Below are positions 57,800 to 64,000 of a DNA stretch of 64,000 nt, piece after piece (the stretch's first letter is position 1; each line of letters begins with the position of its first letter). The notes beneath the pieces are model-generated. The model was not told where the DNA came from and ran no database searches. It saw nothing but the letters and a program-made list of their open reading frames with translations. Origin of the DNA: Salarchaeum japonicum_A. GTDB taxonomy: Archaea; Halobacteriota; Halobacteria; Halobacteriales; Halobacteriaceae. The DNA lies in the NCBI RefSeq assembly GCF_049705945.1, contig NZ_JBNAMV010000004.1, positions 1,674,001 to 1,738,000 on the forward strand. Direction: 5' to 3'. The position numbers and the translations under genes were made by a program.

Positions 57800-58350
57800 T
57801 GGCAACTGGACCACGCTATAAGGTGCCGATGCGGCGACGCCGCGAGGTCCGGACCGACTACCATCAGAGGTTGCGCCTCCTCAAGTCGGGGAAACCCCGG
57901 CTTGTCGCTCGCAAGAGCAACAACCACGTCACGGCGCAGCTGGTCGTTACCGGACCCCACGGCGACGAAACCGTCGCAAGCGCAACATCCGAAGACCTCT
58001 CCGAGTACGGCTGGGAAGCCCCAACGGGCAACCTCCCGAGCGCGTACCTCACCGGCATTCTCGCCGGACAGCGAGCCGTCGAAGCCGGCTACGAGGAAGC
58101 AGTCCTCGACATCGGCCTGAACACGGCGACGCAGGGGTCGAAGGTGTTCGCGATTCAGGAAGGCGCCATCGACGCCGGCCTCGACATCCCGCACAACGAC
58201 GATGTCTTCGCCGACTGGCAGCGTACTCGCGGTTCGGACATCGCGGAGTACGCGGAGTCGCTCGAAGACGGTCTGTACAGCGGCGATTTCGACGCCACGG
58301 AACTGCCCGAGCACTTCGACGACGTGCTCGAAACGATTACGGAGGACTAA
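57799..58350 (+). CDS. rpl18: Ribosomal protein L18 (uL18, with 5S rRNA)
   Basis: 183 residues. ATGPRYKVPMRRRREVRTDY at the start and LPSAYLTGILAGQRAVEAGYEEAVLDIGL are archaeal L18. It binds 5S rRNA with L5. The stop is 1 bp from the rps5 start. Confidence 0.97.
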   Translation: MATGPRYKVPMRRRREVRTDYHQRLRLLKSGKPRLVARKSNNHVTAQLVVTGPHGDETVASATSEDLSEYGWEAPTGNLPSAYLTGILAGQRAVEAGYEEAVLDIGLNTATQGSKVFAIQEGAIDAGLDIPHNDDVFADWQRTRGSDIAEYAESLEDGLYSGDFDATELPEHFDDVLETITED

Positions 58351-58351
58351 C

Positions 58352-58987
58352 ATGAGCTACGACAGCTGGCAACCCAAGACACGCCTCGGTCGCCTCGTCC
58401 AGGACGGCGAGATCGACACGATGTCGGACGCGCTCAACACCGGCCTCCCGCTCAAGGAGCCCGAAATCGTCGACACTCTCCTCCCGGGGATGGACGACGA
58501 AGTGCTGGACATCAACATGGTTCAGCGCATGACGGACTCCGGCCGCCGCGTGAAGTTCCGATGCTCCGTTGTCGTCGGAAACCGCGACGGCTTCGTCGGC
58601 TACGCCGAGGGGCGTGACGACCAGGTCGGTGGCGCCATCGAGAAGGCGATCGGTATCGCGAAACTGAACATTATCGACGTTTCCCGCGGCTGTGGGTCGT
58701 GGGAGTGTGGCTGTGGGCGTCCGCACACGGTCGCGCTCAAGACGACCGGCAAGGCCGGGAGCGTCGAAGTCGAACTCCGTCCCGCCCCGCGCGGCCTCGG
58801 TCTCGCGGGCGGTGAGACGGTTCGACACGTGCTCGACCTCGCCGGTATCGAGGACATCTGGACGCGTTCGTCCGGGAAGACCCGGACGACGGTGAACTTC
58901 GCGAAAGCGACGTTCAACGCGCTCCGCAACACCGCGGAGGCCCGGATTCCCGAGCGCACGCGCGAGAAGCGCGAGGTGATCGAGTGA
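58352..58987 (+). CDS. rps5: Ribosomal protein S5 (uS5)
   Basis: 211 residues. The dsRBD-like domain (VKFRCSVVVGNRDGFVGYAEG) and the C-terminal domain with APRGLGLAGGETVRHVLDLAG are complete. An additional Cys-rich SRGCGSWECGCGRPH segment (about 110-125) is usual in archaea. S5 takes part in decoding accuracy. The stop overlaps rpl30 by one base. Confidence 0.97.
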   Translation: MSYDSWQPKTRLGRLVQDGEIDTMSDALNTGLPLKEPEIVDTLLPGMDDEVLDINMVQRMTDSGRRVKFRCSVVVGNRDGFVGYAEGRDDQVGGAIEKAIGIAKLNIIDVSRGCGSWECGCGRPHTVALKTTGKAGSVEVELRPAPRGLGLAGGETVRHVLDLAGIEDIWTRSSGKTRTTVNFAKATFNALRNTAEARIPERTREKREVIE

Positions 58988-59451
58988 TGCAGGCAGTCGT
59001 GCAGCTCCGCGGCGACGTGAACATGCGTGAGACCGTGGAGGACACGCTCGACATGCTGAACCTGCACAGCGTGAACCACTGCGCGCTCGTCCCCGAGACC
59101 GACACCTACGAGGGGATGGTCGCGAAGGTCAACGACTACGTCGCGTACGGCGAACCGAGCGAGGACGTGCTCGTGACGCTGCTCGAGAAGCGCGCGGAAC
59201 CCCTGGAGGGTGACGCGGACGTCGACGACGAGTGGCTCGCGGAGAACACGGAGTACGACTCCATCGAGGACCTCGCGTCCGCCCTCCTCGCGGAGGAGAC
59301 GACGCTCCGCGAAGCGGGTCTCGCACCCGTCCTCCGCCTTCACCCGCCCCGCGGCGGTCACAAGGGAATCAAGAAGCCGCAGGCCGACGGTGGCCAGCTC
59401 GGCAAGCACACGACCGAGGAGATAGACAGCCTCCTCGCGGAGATGCGATAA
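58987..59451 (+). CDS. rpl30: Ribosomal protein L30 (uL30, long archaeal form)
   Basis: 154 residues from ATG 58987 (GTG 58984 just before is the less likely start). MQAVVQLRGDVNMRETVEDTLDMLNLHSVNHC and the C-terminal LHPPRGGHKGIKKP are archaeal L30. One-base overlap with rps5 and a 2-bp gap to rpl15. Confidence 0.96.
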   Translation: MQAVVQLRGDVNMRETVEDTLDMLNLHSVNHCALVPETDTYEGMVAKVNDYVAYGEPSEDVLVTLLEKRAEPLEGDADVDDEWLAENTEYDSIEDLASALLAEETTLREAGLAPVLRLHPPRGGHKGIKKPQADGGQLGKHTTEEIDSLLAEMR

Positions 59452-59453
59452 CA

Positions 59454-59915
59454 ATGACTGATAAGAAACGACGCCAGCGCGGCACGCGCACGCACGGCGG
59501 CGGCAGTCACAAGAACCGGCGTGGCGCCGGTCACCGTGGTGGCCGTGGCAACGCGGGCCGCGACAAACACGAGTTCCACAACTACGAACCGCTCGGCAAA
59601 CACGGCTTCACGCGCCCCGAGAAGGTCCAGGAGACCGTGCTCGAGGTCTCCGTCCGCGAACTCGACGAGGACGTCGCGCTGCTCGCGGCGGACGGTCTCG
59701 CGGAGGAGACGGACTTCGGCTACCGGATCGACGCACGCGACGTGGTCGAGGACGGCCACGAGGCCGACGCCGTGAAGGTGCTCGGCGGCGGGCAGGTCCG
59801 GAACCAGCTCGAAGTCACGGCGGACGCGTTCACCGCGTCCGCGGTCGAACTCATCGAGGAAGAGGGCGGAGACGCCGTCCTCTCCGAGCGCGCGGAAGAA
59901 GAGAACGAGGACTAA
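59454..59915 (+). CDS. rpl15: Ribosomal protein L15 (uL15)
   Basis: 153 residues from ATG 59454. The Gly/Arg-rich N terminus TDKKRRQRGTRTHGGGSHKNRRGAG threads into 23S rRNA; the C-terminal half (VKVLGGGQVRNQLEVTADAF) is the folded domain. A 3-bp gap to secY shows they are co-transcribed. Confidence 0.97.
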   Translation: MTDKKRRQRGTRTHGGGSHKNRRGAGHRGGRGNAGRDKHEFHNYEPLGKHGFTRPEKVQETVLEVSVRELDEDVALLAADGLAEETDFGYRIDARDVVEDGHEADAVKVLGGGQVRNQLEVTADAFTASAVELIEEEGGDAVLSERAEEENED

Positions 59916-59918
59916 CCG

Positions 59919-61379
59919 ATGGGCTGGAAGGAGGCTGCTGAACCGGTCCTCACGCGGATGCCCGCGGTCCAGCGACCGGAAGGACACGTCCCGTTCAAGC
60001 GCAAGCTGGCGTGGACAGCGGGTATCCTCGTCCTCTACTTCTTCCTGACGAACATCCCGGTCTGGGGCGCGGGCGGTCTCGCAGGTAACGACGCCTTCGG
60101 ACGGTTCCGGAGCCTGCTCGCAGGCTCGCAGGGGTCGGTGCTCCAGCTCGGTATCGGACCGATCGTTACGGCGAGCATCGTCCTCCAACTCCTCGGCGGT
60201 GCGAACCTCCTCGGGTTGGACACGAGCGACCCGCGAGACCAGGCGCTCTATCAGGGTCTCCAGAAAGTCCTCGTGCTCGCGATGATCGTCATCACCGGAC
60301 TGCCGATGGTGTTCCTCGGGAACTACCTTCCGCCGCAGCAAGCCGTCTACGGCGCGCTCGGCATCGGCTCGTTCGGCATGCAGATCCTGATATTCGCCCA
60401 GATCGCCGTTGGTGGCGTCCTCATCCTGTTCATGGACGAGGTCGTCTCCAAGTGGGGTGTCGGGTCCGGTATCGGACTGTTCATCGTCGCGGGCGTCTCG
60501 CAGAGCCTCGTCACGGGCATCATCGACCCGTCCGCCGGCATCCTCGCGACGTGGTTCAGCATCGTCACCGGGTCGCTCTCGGTGCCGCCGCTGCTCACGT
60601 CGCAGGGCCTCGGGTTCCTGCTCATCGACGCCGCACTGCTCTCCATCTTCACGACCGCGCTCATCTACGGCGTCGTCGTGTACGCGGAGAGCGTTCGCGT
60701 CGAGATTCCGCTCAGTCACGCTCGCGTGAAGGGCGCACGGGGTCGGTTCCCAGTGAAGCTCATCTACGCGAGCGTCCTGCCGATGATCCTCGTTCGCGCG
60801 GTCCAGATGAACATCGGCTTCCTCGGCCGCCTCCTCCACAACCAACTCGGCGACGCCGGAATGCCGAACTGGCTCGGCGTCTACTCCGACGGCCAAGCGG
60901 TGAACGGACTGTTCTACTTCTTCAGTCCGATTCAGAGCCGCGGCGAGTGGATGCCGTGGCTCGGGCAGTCCGCGGCCACCCATCAGTGGTGGGAGATCGC
61001 GCTCCGCGTCAGCGTGGACCTCACGTTCATGCTCGTCGGCGGTGCTATCTTCGCCATCTTCTGGGTGGAGACCGCGGACATGGGTCCTGAGGCGACCGCG
61101 AAACAGATCCAGAACTCGGGCATGCAGATCCCCGGGTTCCGGCAGAACGTCGGCGTCATCGAGAAAGTCATGGAGCGTTACATCCCCCAGGTGACCGTCA
61201 TCGGGGGTGCGCTCGTCGGGCTGCTCGCCGTGCTGGCGAACATGCTCGGCACTATCGGCCAGGTCACCGGGACCGGCCTCCTGCTCACCATCTCCATCAC
61301 GTACAAACTGTACGAGGAGATAGCCGAAGAGCAGATGATGGACATGCATCCGATGATGCGCCAGATGTTCGGCGACTAA
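59919..61379 (+). CDS. secY: Preprotein translocase subunit SecY
   Basis: 486 residues with ten membrane helices. The plug/pore region and the SecY signature (GSGIGLFIVAGVSQS, about 178-192) are clear, as is the C-terminal cytosolic loop with EEIAEEQMMDMHPMM. It forms the Sec channel that moves proteins into or across the membrane. It ends the operon: a T-rich stretch follows and the next gene has its own promoter. The adk gene common downstream of secY in archaea is not seen here. Confidence 0.97.
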   Translation: MGWKEAAEPVLTRMPAVQRPEGHVPFKRKLAWTAGILVLYFFLTNIPVWGAGGLAGNDAFGRFRSLLAGSQGSVLQLGIGPIVTASIVLQLLGGANLLGLDTSDPRDQALYQGLQKVLVLAMIVITGLPMVFLGNYLPPQQAVYGALGIGSFGMQILIFAQIAVGGVLILFMDEVVSKWGVGSGIGLFIVAGVSQSLVTGIIDPSAGILATWFSIVTGSLSVPPLLTSQGLGFLLIDAALLSIFTTALIYGVVVYAESVRVEIPLSHARVKGARGRFPVKLIYASVLPMILVRAVQMNIGFLGRLLHNQLGDAGMPNWLGVYSDGQAVNGLFYFFSPIQSRGEWMPWLGQSAATHQWWEIALRVSVDLTFMLVGGAIFAIFWVETADMGPEATAKQIQNSGMQIPGFRQNVGVIEKVMERYIPQVTVIGGALVGLLAVLANMLGTIGQVTGTGLLLTISITYKLYEEIAEEQMMDMHPMMRQMFGD

Positions 61380-61385
61380 TCCCGG

Positions 61386-61404
61386 TTCTTCCTTTCGCTT
61401 TTTC
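61386..61404 (+). terminator. T-rich run after secY
   Basis: TTCTTCCTTTCGCTTTTTC begins about 6 bp after the secY stop, just before the trkA promoter. Pyrimidine/T-rich runs serve as transcription stop signals in archaea. Confidence 0.4.
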
Positions 61405-61432
61405 GCGCCGCGTAGCCGTGGCTCGAAACGGT

Positions 61433-61441
61433 CTTTTGTTT
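61433..61441 (+). promoter_or_regulatory. TATA-like box of the trkA-trkH operon
   Basis: CTTTTGTTT lies about 25 bp before ATG 61461, the start of the mini-ORF, so transcription should begin at or next to that ATG. Confidence 0.45.
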
Positions 61442-61460
61442 GGGGTTCGAGAGCCCGTGT

Positions 61461-61487
61461 ATGTACGACGTTCGGGGTGTTCGCTGA
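61461..61487 (+). other. Mini-ORF (8 codons) directly before the trkA start
   Basis: ATG TAC GAC GTT CGG GGT GTT CGC TGA encodes MYDVRGVR, and its TGA ends exactly one base before GTG 61488. GGGGTG (61475-61480) is an SD-like run 7 bp before that GTG. Confidence 0.45.
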
Positions 61488-62822
61488 GTGCGAATCCTCG
61501 TCATCGGTGCGGGCGAAGTCGGGTCGAGTATCGCGGGGAGCCTGGCTGACGCGCACGAAATCGTCGTGTTGGACGTAGACGGCGAGCGCGTAGATTCGCT
61601 GACGTTCGAACACGACGTGCTCGCGATTCAGGGTGATGGAACGTCCCTGGACGACCTCGAAGCGGCGGATGTCGGGTCCGCGGACGTGGTTATCGCGAGT
61701 ACGGACGAGGACGAGACGAACCTCGCGGCGTGCGGGACGGTGAAGACGGTCACGGACGCGTTCACGATTGCGCGCGTCGAGCAGCCGTCCTTCCTGCGGA
61801 CGTGGCAGCGCTCGCGCGGCGTGTTCGGCGTGGATTTCATGGTGTGCACGGACCTCCTGACGGCGCAGGCCATCGTGCGCATCGTGGGGTTGCCGACGGC
61901 GCGGGACGTGGACCCGTTCGCGAACGGTCTCGTGCAGATGGCGGAGTTCGAGGTGGACGAGACGAGCCCGCTCGCGGGGCAGACGGTCGCGGAGGCGGAT
62001 ACGTTCGACGCGCTGACGTTCGTGGCGTTGGTGCGCGACGAGGAGGTCGTGTTGCCGCGCGGTGACACGGTCATCGAGCAGAACGACCAGATTGTGGTTA
62101 TCGGGCGGCCCGACCGCGTGGAGGCGTTCGCGGGCGCGGTGTCGCCGGAGGCGCAGACGGACGTTGAGGACGTGGTGGTGGTCGGTGGGAGCACCACGGC
62201 GTATCAGGTGGCGCGACTCCTAGAGGAGCGCGGACTGTCGCCGACGCTCATCGAACAGGACGAGGCGCGGGCGCGCGAACTCGCGGAACTCCTCCCGAAC
62301 ACGACCGTTCTCCAGCACGACGCGACCGACCGCGACTTCCTCGAACGCGAACACGTCGGGGACGCGGACTTCGTGGTTTCCATGCTGGACTCGGACGAGA
62401 AGAACCTGCTCGTCGCGCTGCTCACGAAGCGCGTCGGCGCGGCGCGCACGGTCGCGGTCGCGGACAACCCCCAGTACGTCCCGCTGTTCCAGACAGTCGG
62501 TGTGGACGTGGCGGTGAACCCGCGCGAGGTGACCGCGGAGGACATCACGCGCTTCACGCGCGAGCGTCAGGCGGAGAACGTCGCCATCATCGAACCCGAC
62601 AAGGCCGAAGTCCTCGAAGTCGAGGTCGACGCGGACAGCGTACTCGTCGGACGGCCGATCCGGGAAGCGGTCGCGGACCTCCCCGCGGGGTTCGTCATCG
62701 GTGCGATTACGCGCGACGGCGAGTTCGTCACGCCGCGCGGTGACACGGTCGTCGAACCGAACGACCACGTCATCGCGCTCGTGACGAGCGAGGCGCACGA
62801 CGAGGTCGCGGAGAAACTATGA
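61488..62822 (+). CDS. trkA: TrkA-family K+ uptake regulator with two RCK domains
   Basis: 444 residues from GTG 61488. Two TrkA-N/TrkA-C units: the first Rossmann fold starts MRILVIGAGEVGSSIAG (GxGxxG, about 7-12), the first TrkA-C is around 140-220, the second TrkA-N is VEDVVVVGGSTTAYQVARLL (about 225-245) and the second TrkA-C is at the end (PRGDTVVEPNDHVIALV). It binds NAD(H)/ATP and controls the TrkH channel at the membrane. Its stop overlaps trkH by 4 bp (ATGA). The GTG start follows the mini-ORF without a gap. Confidence 0.93.
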   Translation: MRILVIGAGEVGSSIAGSLADAHEIVVLDVDGERVDSLTFEHDVLAIQGDGTSLDDLEAADVGSADVVIASTDEDETNLAACGTVKTVTDAFTIARVEQPSFLRTWQRSRGVFGVDFMVCTDLLTAQAIVRIVGLPTARDVDPFANGLVQMAEFEVDETSPLAGQTVAEADTFDALTFVALVRDEEVVLPRGDTVIEQNDQIVVIGRPDRVEAFAGAVSPEAQTDVEDVVVVGGSTTAYQVARLLEERGLSPTLIEQDEARARELAELLPNTTVLQHDATDRDFLEREHVGDADFVVSMLDSDEKNLLVALLTKRVGAARTVAVADNPQYVPLFQTVGVDVAVNPREVTAEDITRFTRERQAENVAIIEPDKAEVLEVEVDADSVLVGRPIREAVADLPAGFVIGAITRDGEFVTPRGDTVVEPNDHVIALVTSEAHDEVAEKL

Positions 62823-64000
62823 ACACGTGGGTGGAGTGGCGGGCGAGCGTCAGCCTCGTCGGCACGGTCGTGAAGTGGCTGTCCGTCCCCCTGTTGTTCC
62901 CGCTCGCGCTCGCGGTCTACTACGGCGAGGGTGTCCCCGTGTTCGTCGCGACTATCGCAATCGCGTTCAGCGCGGGCTGGCTCCTCGAACAGTTGGACGA
63001 CGACCCAGACCTGGGGTCACGCGAGGCGTTCCTGATGGTCGCGCTGACGTGGCTCGCGGTGAGCCTGACGGGCACGGTCCCTTACCTCCTCGAAGCGCAC
63101 GGCATCCCGGGAATCGCCGCGGGGAGTCCGGAGTCAACGCTCGGGAACCCCGTGAACGCGTTGTTCGAGTCGATGAGCGGGTTCACCACGACCGGAGCGA
63201 CCGTGATGGGCCATATCTCGTTCGAGCATCACTCGCGGGCGCTGATGATGTGGCGGCAGGTGACGCAGTGGCTCGGCGGAATGGGTATCGTCGTGCTCGC
63301 GCTCGCTATCCTCCCACAGCTCTCGGTCGGCGGCGCGCAATTGATGGACGCGGAAGCACCCGGTCCCGGGCTGGAGAAGCTCACGCCCCGCATCGCGGAG
63401 ACGGCACGTGCGCTCTGGGGCCTCTACATCGGTATCACCGCGCTCGAAGTCGTCCTCCTCTACGGAGCGAACTACTTCGGGTTCGCGCCGAATATGGGGC
63501 TCTACAACGCGGTCGCACACGGCTTCACGACGATGCCGACCGGCGGGTTCAGTCCTGAGGCGCGCTCCATCGAGGCGTTCTCCGCGGTCGCGCAGTGGAT
63601 CATCATCCCGTTCATGGTCGCGGCGGGGACGAACTTTGCGCTGTTCTGGCACGCCACCGTCGGGAACGGCCGTGACCTTCTGGACGACGCGGAGTTCCGT
63701 GGGTACGCCGGCGCGCTCGGCGTGCTCACCGCGGTCGCCGCCGGCCTCCTGTTCACGGGGCAACTCACGAACGTCGAGAACGTCGGCCGCATCGCGGGCG
63801 CGGTCGAACCCGCGCTCCGGCACGCCGCGTTCCAGGTGGCTGCCATCACCACTACCACGGGGTACGCGTCGATGGACTTCACCCTCTGGGGGGAGTCCTC
63901 GAAGTACCTCCTGTTCGCACTGCTGTTCGTCGGCGGGAGTGCAGGCAGCACGGGCGGTGGCATCAAGATAGTCCGCTGGATCGTGGTCGCGAAATCCATC
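62819..64000 (+). CDS. trkH: TrkH-family K+ transporter, 3' end cut by the window edge
   Basis: 394 codons visible, open at the right edge. The start ATG 62819 overlaps the trkA stop. Membrane helix-pore-helix repeats carry the selectivity-loop motifs SMSGFTTTGATVM (about 118-130), GFTTMPTGGFS, AAITTTTGYASMDF and, near the end, GGSAGSTGGGIKIVRW. It should import K+ along with TrkA, the main osmolyte cation of salt-in haloarchaea. It is complete as far as visible. Confidence 0.95.
   Translation, partial: MNTWVEWRASVSLVGTVVKWLSVPLLFPLALAVYYGEGVPVFVATIAIAFSAGWLLEQLDDDPDLGSREAFLMVALTWLAVSLTGTVPYLLEAHGIPGIAAGSPESTLGNPVNALFESMSGFTTTGATVMGHISFEHHSRALMMWRQVTQWLGGMGIVVLALAILPQLSVGGAQLMDAEAPGPGLEKLTPRIAETARALWGLYIGITALEVVLLYGANYFGFAPNMGLYNAVAHGFTTMPTGGFSPEARSIEAFSAVAQWIIIPFMVAAGTNFALFWHATVGNGRDLLDDAEFRGYAGALGVLTAVAAGLLFTGQLTNVENVGRIAGAVEPALRHAAFQVAAITTTTGYASMDFTLWGESSKYLLFALLFVGGSAGSTGGGIKIVRWIVVAKSI

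Overview
This window is chromosomal DNA from a halophilic archaeon (class Halobacteria). It has very high G+C, strongly acidic predicted proteins and archaeal ribosomal proteins in the standard archaeal order. It also carries HMG-CoA reductase for isoprenoid lipids, methenyl-H4MPT cyclohydrolase, a SAMP-type ubiquitin-like protein and many promoters whose TATA box lies about 25-29 bp before the start codon (leaderless mRNAs). I see no rRNA, CRISPR array, intact insertion sequence or provirus. The sequence does not allow a safe species call.

Layout. 1-6.0 kb: end of a GNAT acetyltransferase, a SAMP1-like modifier, two membrane proteins with TrkA-C-like domains, a divergent K+ channel with an RCK domain, and an HPP-USP fusion. 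6.0-11.3 kb: a nucleoside and pentose salvage block (nucleoside phosphorylase, PfkB kinase, ribose-1,5-bisphosphate isomerase, DeoC) interleaved with a BNR propeller and a DUF63 protein. 11.3-19 kb: PQQ-type Tat lipoprotein, AI-2E-type permease, tRNA methylthiotransferase, aldehyde dehydrogenase, HIT protein, zinc-ribbon protein, methionine aminopeptidase, then a highly structured intergenic element. 19-29 kb: phosphatase-Ppk1 operon, isoaspartyl peptidase, isocitrate dehydrogenase, SUI1 protein, sensor kinase, cupin, Nudix, a 48-residue membrane protein, HMG-CoA reductase. 29-32 kb: a divergent GbsR-type regulator and ABC exporter operon sharing one TATA box, with a palindromic operator. 32-47 kb: thiamine-binding protein, amidohydrolase, TrmB regulator with SMR pump, phosphoglycerate mutase, NurA and HerA, UspA, a repeat-rich KaiC-like ATPase, PyrF, a GTPBP1-type GTPase, Mch and tRNA-Gly. 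47-61.4 kb: the S10-spc ribosomal superoperon from a SPOUT methyltransferase through rpl3 to secY. 61.4-64 kb: trkA-trkH for K+ uptake (trkH cut by the window edge).

The main second-look items are these. (1) A mini-ORF motif recurs three times: a short ORF starting where a leaderless transcript should begin ends on, or just past, the GTG start of the main gene, with an SD-like G-rich run between (AI-2E permease, KaiC-like ATPase, trkA). (2) The SAMP1 homologue lost its stop directly after the functional diglycine. (3) A 23-bp copy of the tRNA-Gly 3' end lies 110 bp downstream, like an attachment-site scar. (4) A bidirectional TATA box and a start-codon operator sit between the GbsR-type regulator and its ABC operon. 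(5) The nucleoside cluster fits the Rubisco-free pentose bisphosphate pathway of haloarchaea. All calls rest on reading the sequence; no database search was run.
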